Assembly (NCBI RefSeq): GCF_009711465.1 | Contig: NZ_SMME01000860.1 | Location: 805 to 62,401, forward strand | DNA: 61,597 nt | Direction of reading: 5' to 3' | Source of the DNA: Parendozoicomonas verongulae | Lineage (GTDB): Bacteria > Pseudomonadota > Gammaproteobacteria > Pseudomonadales > Endozoicomonadaceae | In this document: positions 9,010 through 17,474 of the stretch, in pieces | Numbering within the stretch: position 1 is the stretch's first letter | Layout of the letters: every line of letters begins with the position of its first letter | Translations under genes and position numbers: made by a program | Notes under the pieces: generated by a model | Database searches by the model: none | Told to the model about the DNA's origin: nothing | What the model saw: only the letters and a program-made list of their open reading frames with translations

Positions 9010-9027
9010 GTGTTTTATGAAGCAGAA

Positions 9028-9381
9028 TTATTTGCAGCGTACCGGACGCATATTGCCGTCTTCATCCTGATCAAACACCTGCACAATACCGGTGCCAGCA
9101 CCTGCGCCCGCCCCTGTATTGTTAGAGGTATCCCAAACACCTGCCATACCCATAGACACCACAAAGCTACGGCCATCTACACACACAGACATCACGCGGA
9201 TGGTTTCCTGATAGGTGTTGTCCAGTGGGTTACTGTGAAGGGTTGACCAGTTAGTTGCAACGGATTCGCCCTTACCAAAACGAGTGGATTTGCTCTCACC
9301 CAGAGTGATGTTTGATGCCATAGCCTGTGTCGTCAAGCCTAAACCCGCAATCAGCCCCAGTGCTTTCCATATTGTTTTCAT
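9028..9381 (-). CDS. Small secreted protein of unknown function
   Basis: 117 residues. The N-terminus MKTIWKALGLIAGLGLTTQAMAS is a clear Sec signal peptide with a cleavable AMA-S site. The mature part is small and soluble, with a Gly/Ala run (TGAGAGAGTG) near residue 92 and two cysteines (CVDG, near 67, and the C-terminal RCK) that could form a disulfide in the periplasm. A GGGAG Shine-Dalgarno is visible upstream. No family is recognised. It ends at the shared terminator with the ParA gene and is 34 bp downstream of the next secreted protein, so the two may be co-transcribed. Confidence 0.75.
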   Translation of the reverse strand: MKTIWKALGLIAGLGLTTQAMASNITLGESKSTRFGKGESVATNWSTLHSNPLDNTYQETIRVMSVCVDGRSFVVSMGMAGVWDTSNNTGAGAGAGTGIVQVFDQDEDGNMRPVRCK

Positions 9382-9415
9382 CGCTCACAACTCCCTGTTG
9401 TGCAGTTTCCGTCAT

Positions 9416-10567
9416 TTAGAGTAACGGCTGAAAAACAGGTATCATAAGCAGGATATGGTCTGCCTGGTGGTAACCGGCAAAGTCTGTGAAAAATGCCAGT
9501 AGCCGTGAGGACTGGGAAAACTCAAGAATGAGATTTTCCGATGGATGTGGGATGGAGATATAGAACCGGTTTTTGTAGGGGATGGCCTTGAAAGCCAGCT
9601 TTATCTGCTCGGCTTCACCAAACCGGGTTTTGGGAAACCTGGCTATGAAAGAGAGGGCAAAAACCTCATTCTCTGGTAAATTTTCCAGATCGTCTGCAAA
9701 GCTCTCTGCGAAAGAGTCTTTGTGGATGGTGACCGGCTCTTCCAGCCCGTGAATCCAATTTTCCTGAAGTAAAATGCCTAAGGCCGACATTTTGGGATAA
9801 ACCACCTGTCCCCCATGTTCCATAGCCAGATTAAAGAGAATTTTTGAGCGGGCTTCTGCCACCCAGCCACTTACGGTTTTCAGTTTTTGGGCAATCTCTC
9901 GCAGTTCTTCCTGTTCAGAGGCCATCATTGCTTCTGCGCGCCCCAGATTCTGCTTCATGGTATTAAACGCTGATTGGGTAATGAGCTGGCTTGCGGCGAA
10001 GTGCGTGATGTTAATAGCAATGCCAGCACTAATCAGTGCCGGGTTGAATGTTGCTATCCCAGCAGATGTGAAAATGACACCCAGAGCAATGGATGTGACT
10101 ATTGCTCCCTGAGTGGTGGCCTCCAGGGATTCAAGATCTCTTTCCTGAGCCTGTTTCAGTTCACGGGATTTGTCGTAAAGTTGCTCTGCATAATCCTTGG
10201 CTATAAGGCATGGAAGCCTGGAACACCTCATATGACGTATCTGGTGAATCAGGGTTCGGATATGCTCTTGATTGCCCATATAAAGCGCCTGTTTATCCTG
10301 TGGCCAGTTATCAAACTCTACGGGCTGATGGCTGGCATCCCAGTTGTTAATAAGAGGGCGCCCTTTAATGGTATCCCGGGCACTGGATACTTTGACAATA
10401 ATGGGCTTGTTTGCTCGCTGCTCAAGAGCAGCGCTTTCGGTAGAATGCGGGATGGCAAAGCTCTGCGGTACAGGTTGTACAAGAGTAACAAGTGCGGCAA
10501 TAAGCAGGCGTTTTTTTAAGGCTCTCACAGGACAAGAGGGCGGTTTTTCTAAAAGGCAATTCAGCAT
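9416..10567 (-). CDS. Secreted or membrane-associated helical protein of unknown function
   Basis: About 383 residues. The start at 10567 follows GGAGAGAAT directly; an in-frame ATG at 10585 is possible. A basic RALKKR and a hydrophobic core ending near QSFA form a signal peptide. The middle region (about 125-150 and 205-235) is rich in charged helices (KSRELKQAQERDLES; MMASEQEELREIAQKLK) flanking two hydrophobic helices (TSIALGVIFTSAGIATF and ALISAGIAINITHFAAS). That coiled-coil/double-hydrophobic-helix/coiled-coil layout resembles pore-forming or membrane-inserting proteins, but this is only an analogy. No family is recognised. It is encoded upstream of the small secreted protein. Confidence 0.72.
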   Translation of the reverse strand: MLNCLLEKPPSCPVRALKKRLLIAALVTLVQPVPQSFAIPHSTESAALEQRANKPIIVKVSSARDTIKGRPLINNWDASHQPVEFDNWPQDKQALYMGNQEHIRTLIHQIRHMRCSRLPCLIAKDYAEQLYDKSRELKQAQERDLESLEATTQGAIVTSIALGVIFTSAGIATFNPALISAGIAINITHFAASQLITQSAFNTMKQNLGRAEAMMASEQEELREIAQKLKTVSGWVAEARSKILFNLAMEHGGQVVYPKMSALGILLQENWIHGLEEPVTIHKDSFAESFADDLENLPENEVFALSFIARFPKTRFGEAEQIKLAFKAIPYKNRFYISIPHPSENLILEFSQSSRLLAFFTDFAGYHQADHILLMIPVFQPLL

Positions 10568-10696
10568 ATTCTCTCCAGGTTTCACGCGGCCATCAGCCTG
10601 CTATTACGGGAAAGCAGGCTGGGTGCGTTTTAGACCGAAGAGCAAGCTGGGAGTTTTTGCCAAATTGCTGAAAATTGTTACCTACAGTGAAGGGTT

Positions 10697-13222
10697 CTAT
10701 CTTGGCCGAACAAACCGTGTTGCCGTGGCGGTGAGAGGGTTTTCGGGCCAGTAGTGTTTGGGATAGCGGCCTTTGAGGTCCTTCTTCACATCCTGGTAGG
10801 TGTTGCTCCAGAAACTGTGCAAATCGCGGGTTTTCTGAACCGGACGGCGAGCCGGTGACAGCAGCTCTACTGTCAGGGGAATCTTGCTGTAAGCTAGCAA
10901 TGGAGTGTCCAGCAGGCCGAACAGTTCCTGCAGTTTCACGCCGAGAGTGGGTTCTTCCGGTTTGCTGTAATCAATGCGAATGTGAGAGCCACTGGGCACC
11001 TCCAGCTTTTCAGGGGCTTCCTTGTCCAGCTCTTTCATACGCGACCAGTCCAGCGCAGCCTTGAGGCATTCACTCAGGTTGAGTTTTTTGAAGTGCTCAA
11101 AGCGGTTCATACCGGTAAGGAATGGCTCCAGCCAGTTTTCGAGGTTTGCCAGTAGTGCCGCATCGGAAAAATCAGGCCAGGATGTATCTACCGTCCTCAG
11201 ACAGCGAATACGGTTGCGCAGGGTTTCACTCTCTTTATCCCACGGCAGAACCTGCAACCCCTCGCTGCGAATGCCTTCCAGCAAGCCTTTAGAAAGAATG
11301 TCCGGGCTGATGTTCTTGATCGGTTGGCTTTGCAGAGTGAGAGCACCCAGCCTTTCAGTCTGGTTTGCGATAACCGCTTTGGCTTTCTTATCCCAGCCGA
11401 TGTCGTCAGTGGCTTCAATCTGGTCGGCAAACAGCTCCTCGATAGTTTCCAGGCGAATCTCTGTAGCCAGGAAAACACTGGCTTCCCGCTGGTTGCTGTG
11501 GCCGCCCAAGGAAGGAATTACCAAAAAATCATTGGCACACAAAGGTTCCTGATTACGGAAGGCAACACCCTGACCGCTACTCAGCAGATAGCGTCCATCC
11601 TGCCCACGGCGCTTGGCAACACGGTCGGGATAAGCGCTGGCTAGCAGCAGGGCGATATCATCTGCGCTGTAGTCCGTGCGTCTGGGTTTACCAAGACGCT
11701 GGCTCCACTGGGAGGCAACCTGACGCAGACGTGCGGCAACGGGCTTTGGCACAAAACACCCCGGAACCTGCTGGCCTTCAAGAATCGCCAGTCGCAGGCC
11801 AACATCCGCGCCCGCATCTCGCGCTCCGGCAAGAGGATCGCGCTCACTTAGCAGTACGCAGAGCTGTACACCCAGCCATTCCAGTTTGTGCTCCCGCGCC
11901 ACAATCATCATATGAGCGAGGCGCGGATGAAGCCCCAGCTTGCCCATTTGCTCACCGTGGCGGGTGATTTGCGGGCGACCATGGCTGGTTTTCACTGCTC
12001 CCAGCCGTTCAAGAAGGCTTACTGCCTGTGCAATAGAAGGGGCGGGCGGCAGAGTCAGCCAATCCAGTTCATTTGTATCGCTCACTCCCCATGCCAGAAG
12101 TTCCAAGGTGAGCGGTGCCAAATCTGCCGCTTCAATTTCGGGCCGAGTATGGGGAATAAGCTGTTGGTGCTCAGACTCCGTCCAGAGTCGGTAGCAATGC
12201 CCCGGAGCCAAACGGCCAGCTCGACCTGCCCGTTGTTCGGCACTGGCTTTGGATACGCGAATGGTATCAAGGCGAGACATGCCCGAACGAGGATCAAAAC
12301 GCGGAACCCGCATCAATCCCGCATCCACAACGCAGTGAACCCCTTCAATGGTCAAACTGGATTCCGCGATAGAGGTGGCGAGCACCACCTTTCGCAAACC
12401 TTCGGGGGCTGGTTGGATAGCTTGATCCTGCGCCTTTTTATCCAGATCACCAAACAATGTATGAACAGTGACGCTTGTCGGAAGCGTGCCCTCCAGCGTC
12501 TCCGCCATCTGACGAATTTCACCGGTGCCGGGCAGGAACACCAAAACACTGCCTTCGTGATTATTCACAGCTTTACGTACAGTGGACGCACACTGGGCAA
12601 TTAACTCCCGACGATTATCTTTGGGAACCGGCTTATCGCGATATACACAGGTTACGGGGTAGCTGCGCCCTTCACTCTGCACAACCGGGCAATCCAGAAA
12701 GGCTGACATTTCCTCGGTGGCCAGGGTTGCAGACATCACCAGAATTTTCAGAGGATTGTCGTCTTCCCGATAACCAGCCTGACTTTGCAGCGCAAGAGCC
12801 AAACCCAGATCAGCCTGCAGGCTGCGCTCATGGAATTCATCGAATATCACAATACCAACACCTTCCAGTGCAGGATCAGATTGCAGCATACGGGTGAGAA
12901 CCCCTTCGGTTACAACTTCAATACGAGTGTTTTTGCCCACCCGAGTATCCAGCTGCATACGCCAGCCAACGGTGTCGCCTACCTTTTCCCCCAGTAGCTC
13001 GGCCATGCGACGCGCGACGGAGCGCGCTGCCAGTTTTCGTGGTTCCAGCAGCAGGATTTTCTTGCCGTTGAGAAACTCTGCGTTAAGAAGATCGAGGGGG
13101 ACCAGCGTTGTCTTACCTGCTCCTGGGGGCGCTTGCAGTAATACTCGATCATTTTGTGTCAGTGCAACGCGTAGCTCTGGCAGGATGATAGAAACAGGAA
13201 GGTTGTCTGGAGGTATAGGCAT
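10697..13222 (-). CDS. hrpB: ATP-dependent RNA helicase HrpB
   Basis: 841-residue DEAH-type helicase, near the usual HrpB length (about 810-840). Walker A APPGAGKTT is at residues 31-39, DEFH at 128-131, SAT in VMSATLA, and motif VI QRAGRAGR in the second RecA domain. The family-specific HrpB C-terminal domain ends with RRPVQKTRDLHSFW and YPKHYWPENP, typical of HrpB. The cellular role of HrpB is poorly known. It is the upstream gene of a minus-strand run. Confidence 0.95.
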   Translation of the reverse strand: MPIPPDNLPVSIILPELRVALTQNDRVLLQAPPGAGKTTLVPLDLLNAEFLNGKKILLLEPRKLAARSVARRMAELLGEKVGDTVGWRMQLDTRVGKNTRIEVVTEGVLTRMLQSDPALEGVGIVIFDEFHERSLQADLGLALALQSQAGYREDDNPLKILVMSATLATEEMSAFLDCPVVQSEGRSYPVTCVYRDKPVPKDNRRELIAQCASTVRKAVNNHEGSVLVFLPGTGEIRQMAETLEGTLPTSVTVHTLFGDLDKKAQDQAIQPAPEGLRKVVLATSIAESSLTIEGVHCVVDAGLMRVPRFDPRSGMSRLDTIRVSKASAEQRAGRAGRLAPGHCYRLWTESEHQQLIPHTRPEIEAADLAPLTLELLAWGVSDTNELDWLTLPPAPSIAQAVSLLERLGAVKTSHGRPQITRHGEQMGKLGLHPRLAHMMIVAREHKLEWLGVQLCVLLSERDPLAGARDAGADVGLRLAILEGQQVPGCFVPKPVAARLRQVASQWSQRLGKPRRTDYSADDIALLLASAYPDRVAKRRGQDGRYLLSSGQGVAFRNQEPLCANDFLVIPSLGGHSNQREASVFLATEIRLETIEELFADQIEATDDIGWDKKAKAVIANQTERLGALTLQSQPIKNISPDILSKGLLEGIRSEGLQVLPWDKESETLRNRIRCLRTVDTSWPDFSDAALLANLENWLEPFLTGMNRFEHFKKLNLSECLKAALDWSRMKELDKEAPEKLEVPSGSHIRIDYSKPEEPTLGVKLQELFGLLDTPLLAYSKIPLTVELLSPARRPVQKTRDLHSFWSNTYQDVKKDLKGRYPKHYWPENPLTATATRFVRPR

Positions 13223-13322
13223 TAAATGTTAAACACTTTAGAACGGCGGCTGGTTAGCTACATTCTAAGCGATAGCTATGGCATTGATCATCCGGTAAGA
13301 GGGGATTGAAGGAGTGATGACC

Positions 13323-13343
13323 ATGATGTTAGTCAATTCATAG
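13323..13343 (+). other. Six-codon micro-ORF with strong Shine-Dalgarno ahead of the RBR-like gene
   Basis: GAAGGAG at 13308-13314 lies 8 bp before an ATG at 13323, which opens only MMLVNS before TAG. An in-frame ATG at 13317 would add two residues. The best ribosome-binding site upstream of the RBR-like gene therefore serves this micro-ORF instead of the gene. It may be a leader peptide or chance. Confidence 0.35.
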
Positions 13344-13395
13344 CTCCCCAGCGTTATCCTTGAGCGTTTCCATCAGAGATGAGAGTGGGATACCT

Positions 13396-14370
13396 ATGAA
13401 TAGTGGCAAAGAGCATAGTGCTTCACATGACGACGATAAAGGGAAGGAGCTTGCGAGAAAACCTCTTCGATTTAAACAGCCCGGCCCATTGGTAGAATCA
13501 TGCTCACTGTGCGGAGATGAAAAAGAAGTGTTTGTGCCCAGTAAGAGCAATAAATATTTGCCAGAAGACAGAGTGATGGCGATTTGTTCGAATAAGCATT
13601 ATCTGGATTATAAATGCGCTCTTGAGTATCTCGATAGAGAAACCACGAGAGAGGTGCGTGCAGTCCAGATTGAATGTGTTGGGTGCAGCGATCTCTTGAG
13701 CAAGAAAACCGTTACCTCTCTTGTTGGTGCTATGGGCCCTTTGATTATGGCTCGGCTACCGGCTAACGCTGAGTTCTTGGCAAGGGAAAAAACTACATTA
13801 TGCCCGGGAAGTAAGGATGGAAAAAAATGCACATACGGTTTTGAACGTGACGGGAGCGCTGTTGGCAAACTGTATACAATGAAATGCCCGGAGTGCATGA
13901 CCGTCTTTTGTCTTGGCTGCTGCTCAATTCCACCCCACGAGGAAAAAGAGTGCGCCCAGGCAGATTATTTCAAAATTACAGATATAGGCTTGCCCATCGA
14001 CGATAAAGTACGTATAGCTGATAACAAAGCGGTCATCTGTCAATGCGGTGTTGTGATTGAGCGCGACGGTGGATGTACTCATATGACCCATGCCGTTGAA
14101 GGGTGCGGGGTCAACTTTTGTTATCTGTGTAAAGGCCTTTGGAATAGCGGTATGTGCGATTGCAGTACAATTGTGGATTGCGTGAAGTGTGAACAGCGGG
14201 CAGTGAGGATCCATGTGGGAACCGAGCATTTTGTTTGCAGAGGCAATACCGTTCATGAGTTCTGTGATGCCTGTAAGAAGCCCTGGGATAAACATCATGA
14301 GGACTCCCGAGGTTGCCCACCATTAGCACAGGCAACAAGTGTTGCAGGGCCATCCCGTTTTTCGATCTAG
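13396..14370 (+). CDS. RBR-type (RING-IBR-RING2) E3 ubiquitin ligase-like protein
   Basis: 324 residues from ATG 13396 (weak GAGAGTGGG upstream; a TTG at 13360 would add 12). The order of Cys/His groups is RING1-like (CSLCG, later CSNKH and CVGC), IBR-like (CPG, then CPECMTVFCLGCC, H, C) and RING2-like (CQCGVVIERDGGCTHM, then GCGVNFCYLC). RING2 keeps the GGC-x-HM arrangement in which the Cys of RBR ligases accepts ubiquitin (residue 227 from this start). A further Cys/His set follows (CVKC, CRGN, CDAC). Bacteria lack ubiquitin, so a translocated effector is the obvious hypothesis; no signal peptide is visible. The gene ends 4 bp inside the convergent DUF72 gene. Confidence 0.85.
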   Translation: MNSGKEHSASHDDDKGKELARKPLRFKQPGPLVESCSLCGDEKEVFVPSKSNKYLPEDRVMAICSNKHYLDYKCALEYLDRETTREVRAVQIECVGCSDLLSKKTVTSLVGAMGPLIMARLPANAEFLAREKTTLCPGSKDGKKCTYGFERDGSAVGKLYTMKCPECMTVFCLGCCSIPPHEEKECAQADYFKITDIGLPIDDKVRIADNKAVICQCGVVIERDGGCTHMTHAVEGCGVNFCYLCKGLWNSGMCDCSTIVDCVKCEQRAVRIHVGTEHFVCRGNTVHEFCDACKKPWDKHHEDSRGCPPLAQATSVAGPSRFSI

Positions 14371-15224
14371 CCAAATAAGTCATCCTGCTGAATATTCTCA
14401 GCAGGAAATGGGGGGAGAGGCGGCAGAGCAATCTGCTTTGCAAGCTGTTGATAAAATGTGCGCGCCTGAATAGGGGCTTGAAGGTTATCCGGCGTGTGAA
14501 TAAAAACAATGGGTTCTTTCCCTTCCTCCAGCCATTGGGCCACTTTTTTCAGCCATGGCTGCCAGTAAACAGCATTCTGCTCTTCTTCCATTCGGCCAAT
14601 AAAACGCACCATGGGCCTTGAGCCTGTAGCTATGGCGTGAACAGGTAAGCGGGGCTTTTTCTGCTGGGCATCAATCATCGCTTCGCTGTCTGCTGGCGCG
14701 GAAAACAAGGCGCGGCTGTCGAGGCTCGTACGGTCGATTCCCCGCTCTGCCAACATACGGTTGAGCTGCTTTTCTTCTTCACCTTTTTCAAAAAAAACAG
14801 GGCTGCGCACTTCCAGTGAAAAAGTGTGCTGTGAAGGAAGGCCATCAAGAAATCGGGCCAGTGCTGGAAGGCAGGTGCCGCCCATATTAGCTGGCAGCTG
14901 GAGCATCAAAGGGCCGATATGCTCCTCAAGGGGTTCTATACGACGGAAGAATTTTGTTAGCTCTGCAGACTCTGAATCCAGAGTGCCTCTGTGGGTGATG
15001 TTCTGTGGCAGTTTGAAACAGAACTCAAAGCCGGGAGTGGCCTCCTCTTTCCACTTTGAAACAGTTTCTTCCTTAGGTAGAGCGTAGAACGTGGTGTTCC
15101 CTTCTACGGCATTGAATACGCTGCTGTATTGTCGAAGGGTATGCCTGCCTTCTTCATCCTGACTGAACAGTTGGCCACGCCATTGCGCCGTAGACCACTG
15201 GGCAAGCCCGAGAGATAACTTCAT
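14367..15224 (-). CDS. DUF72 family protein (YecE-like)
   Basis: 285 residues with a TIM-barrel-like DUF72 pattern: LGLAQWSTAQWRGQLFS at the N-terminus, FNAVEGNTTFYALP with the conserved NxTFY, FKLPQNITH, LMLQLPANMG, SLEVRSPVFF and PIVFIHTPDN. This family is widespread and its biochemical function is not established. It sits 26 bp downstream of the TtpC-like gene on the same strand and may be transcribed with it. Its 3' end overlaps the convergent RBR-like gene by 4 bp. Confidence 0.9.
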   Translation of the reverse strand: MKLSLGLAQWSTAQWRGQLFSQDEEGRHTLRQYSSVFNAVEGNTTFYALPKEETVSKWKEEATPGFEFCFKLPQNITHRGTLDSESAELTKFFRRIEPLEEHIGPLMLQLPANMGGTCLPALARFLDGLPSQHTFSLEVRSPVFFEKGEEEKQLNRMLAERGIDRTSLDSRALFSAPADSEAMIDAQQKKPRLPVHAIATGSRPMVRFIGRMEEEQNAVYWQPWLKKVAQWLEEGKEPIVFIHTPDNLQAPIQARTFYQQLAKQIALPPLPPFPAENIQQDDLFG

Positions 15225-15250
15225 AGACTGCTTTCTTTATAAAACTGTAC

Positions 15251-16576
15251 TCATACGGCGGCTGCCACCTTTTCCGACGCTGTCTGACTTTCAGCTTTTA
15301 CAGCCTGTTGCTCCTGATAATCTGCCAGCATACTGGCCGCCTGTTTATCCAGAGTCAGGATGATACGCTTGCTGCGAGACGTCAGTAAACCATGTCCTGC
15401 CAGCAGCGGGATGGCTGCCAGAAGTCCCGCGGCTGTGGTCACCAGTGCCTGTGCGATATCGGAGGCCATTAACTGCTCCCTGCCAGCAGCAAAGTTCAGA
15501 GTCTGGAAGGTAGCGATCATGCCAGCGATGGTTCCGAGTAAACCCAGCATAGGGACAAGGATGGCAATCAGGCGCACGAGGCTGTGGCCACGTTCCAGTT
15601 TGGGAATCTCCACCATAAGAGCCTCTTTAAGGCGCAGCTCCTTTGAGCTGTTGCTGGCGGTTTTCCACATCATCAAAATGCGTCCAAGGGCATTGTCCTC
15701 TGTCAGTGTTTCAAGGTTGGCCTGTTGATGGTAGATGCGCAGAGCTTCGCCGTTCAGGTAGCTTAGGCGTTTCAAGGTAACGAACATGCCACCCATGGCC
15801 AGAAGAAGAATGAGCCAGGCTATAGTGCCGCCGTTGTTTATCTGGTCGAACACCGTAGGTTCAGAGGCCATACGCTGGAGAATCTGACCGTGCTCAGGGT
15901 CGATAGCCATGGCATCGCCACGGCTTCCACGAAACCCTGCAGCGTATATGCGAGTAAGCATATCAGGTTGGCGCGGAGCGGTCAGCAGGCGGTCACGGCC
16001 TGGTTGATAGACCAGGAAGTTACCATGGTTATTAACAGCGAAGGGACCGGCGAAGGTGACGGTTTGCACCAGCTCCGAACCGTTCGGCTGCACAACCGAA
16101 ACTTCCGCCGGGCCTGCCAGACCGGTATCCAGCACCAGACTTTGCAACTCGGCAATGGCACTGAGCAGCTTTTCAGGGGAAGGCAGTTCCTGCTGGCGGC
16201 TGATGTCGTGAAACTGTTGCAATCTTCCCGGGGACAGTGCGGTGACGGGCAGGGTGCGAGCCAGCTCATACACTGAGAGAAATTCCTGATTCAGGCTGTT
16301 TAGGAAATGGCCCCGATTAGCGAGCTGGGACTCTTTTTGTTCTTCCAGTTGCTGAATCCGGCGGGTGTTATTGCTTTGCTCGCTGCGCAGGTTTTGATTC
16401 TGGTCTTCAAGGGTTTTTAGCTGTTGTTCCAGTTTATCCAGCTTTTGTTCCTGCAGATTGCGTTCTGATAAAAACCGCTGTTCTCGGACCTGACTGCTTT
16501 CTTGTGCAAAACCATGGCCTGCTATCAGGGAGACAGATAGTGCAGCAATAAGCTGCAAACGTGTGATGTTACGCAT
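15251..16576 (-). CDS. TtpC-like MotA/TolQ/ExbB family protein with long periplasmic N-terminus
   Basis: 441 residues. A signal peptide (about 1-24, ending GHGFAQ) is followed by a coiled coil (about 30-80, rich in Q/E/L), a periplasmic domain, then the ExbB-type core: TM near 253-275, and two helices IAILVPMLGLLGTIAGMIATF and IAQALVTTAAGLLAAIPLLAG. This matches TtpC, the extra ExbB-like component of Vibrio-type TonB2 systems. The start shares TGATG with the stop of the DUF3450 gene upstream, so they are translationally coupled. The expected exbB, exbD and tonB genes do not follow. Confidence 0.88.
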   Translation of the reverse strand: MRNITRLQLIAALSVSLIAGHGFAQESSQVREQRFLSERNLQEQKLDKLEQQLKTLEDQNQNLRSEQSNNTRRIQQLEEQKESQLANRGHFLNSLNQEFLSVYELARTLPVTALSPGRLQQFHDISRQQELPSPEKLLSAIAELQSLVLDTGLAGPAEVSVVQPNGSELVQTVTFAGPFAVNNHGNFLVYQPGRDRLLTAPRQPDMLTRIYAAGFRGSRGDAMAIDPEHGQILQRMASEPTVFDQINNGGTIAWLILLLAMGGMFVTLKRLSYLNGEALRIYHQQANLETLTEDNALGRILMMWKTASNSSKELRLKEALMVEIPKLERGHSLVRLIAILVPMLGLLGTIAGMIATFQTLNFAAGREQLMASDIAQALVTTAAGLLAAIPLLAGHGLLTSRSKRIILTLDKQAASMLADYQEQQAVKAESQTASEKVAAAV

Positions 16577-17319
16577 CAGTGGTGCTCTCCCTCGGTGACT
16601 GCAATATCCGGCACTGGCAGGTAGAGCCAGTCGGTTTTTCGCTCTCCCCGTGCAATATCCCGAGCGCGGATAAGTTCGCGAATCTGGGAGTGGGAGAGAG
16701 GCTGCCAGTCGCCGTAGTGGGAGAGGTACATGGCGGCGTCTTTACCATCCGGGGTGAGGTAGTACAGGGCAACACGGCCGAGGCGTACAAACTCCACCTG
16801 CTGGCCATTGGGCAGTTGTCCATCCCATGCTGCCAGACGGGAACCGTTAACCAGCTCATTGCTCCAGAGCTTCAGGCTGCTTAGAAAACGCTGGGTACTT
16901 TCCGGGTTATCAAGGTTTTCCTCTGGCACAGTGCTTGTCTGAAAGGGGAACTGTTTGTCTAGAGGCACGAGGTTCTGCTGGAGTTGATCGCTGAACATAT
17001 CCAACTGGCTTAAAAGCCTGCGTGCATCGTCTATTTCCTGTTTTTCCTGCGCAATAGCGCGCTCCTGACGGCCAATGTTTTGCTCAATAAGCAGGTTTTC
17101 CTGACTCAGAGCCTGAATGCGGGCTTCCAGTTCCCGGAACTTTGACAGCATGGCACGGGTTTTATCGTCCAGCTGGCTGATGGTGGCCCGGGTGCTCATT
17201 TCAGATGAACGAGGAGCTATTGAAGCTGTATCACCATGAGTGGTTTCTGTCAGGACCATGACAACAAGTACCAGCGAGACAAAAACCGGTGAGAATCTCA
17301 GGGTAGAATGTTTATTCAT
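16576..17319 (-). CDS. DUF3450 family periplasmic coiled-coil protein
   Basis: About 247 residues. After a signal peptide, a coiled coil spans roughly residues 45-100 (RELEARIQALSQENLLIEQN). The C-terminal VRLGRVALYYLTPDGKDAA and later LYLPVP are typical of DUF3450, a family normally encoded just before ttpC in TonB2-like operons. The start at 17319 is preferred because a promoter (TTGCCA-N17-GATAAT) lies at 17351-17379 and would exclude the in-frame ATGs at 17352 and 17379. The stop overlaps the TtpC-like start. Confidence 0.85.
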   Translation of the reverse strand: MNKHSTLRFSPVFVSLVLVVMVLTETTHGDTASIAPRSSEMSTRATISQLDDKTRAMLSKFRELEARIQALSQENLLIEQNIGRQERAIAQEKQEIDDARRLLSQLDMFSDQLQQNLVPLDKQFPFQTSTVPEENLDNPESTQRFLSSLKLWSNELVNGSRLAAWDGQLPNGQQVEFVRLGRVALYYLTPDGKDAAMYLSHYGDWQPLSHSQIRELIRARDIARGERKTDWLYLPVPDIAVTEGEHH

Positions 17320-17350
17320 TGGCTTTTTATTATTGATTACTCTGAATCGC

Positions 17351-17413
17351 ATTATCCAAAGGCAGAGATGGGCTGGCAAATTTATCAGTGCGATATTTGT
17401 TGATCTGGATCAA
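17351..17413 (-). promoter_or_regulatory. FNR/ANR-type box and sigma-70 promoter for the DUF3450/TtpC-like operon
   Basis: TTGATCTGGATCAA at 17400-17413 is a perfect match to the FNR/ANR consensus TTGAT-N4-ATCAA. Reading toward the operon, TTGCCA (17379-17374), a 17-nt spacer and GATAAT (17356-17351) form a good sigma-70 promoter. The transcript would start near 17344, placing the box centre about 62 nt upstream, the usual class I activator position. The RmlD-like gene runs in the same direction and ends beyond it, so the site serves the DUF3450 operon. Confidence 0.7.
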
Positions 17414-17439
17414 TAGGTATAAGCCGGGCGGGAATGTGC

Positions 17440-17466
17440 AAAAGGCCACCAGGTGATGGCCTTTTT
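17440..17466 (-). terminator. Intrinsic terminator of the RmlD-like gene
   Basis: Stem AAAAGGCCA (17440-17448) / TGGCCTTTT (17457-17465) with an 8-nt loop, a few bases past the stop of the minus-strand RmlD-like gene. The symmetric A/T runs make it potentially active both ways. Confidence 0.75.
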
Positions 17467-17474
17467 CTGTTCTT

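Noticed and set aside
10595..10620. Hairpin AGCCTGCT/AGCAGGCT between hrpB and the secreted protein gene
   Set aside because: A real stem but no T-run on either strand, so not called a terminator.
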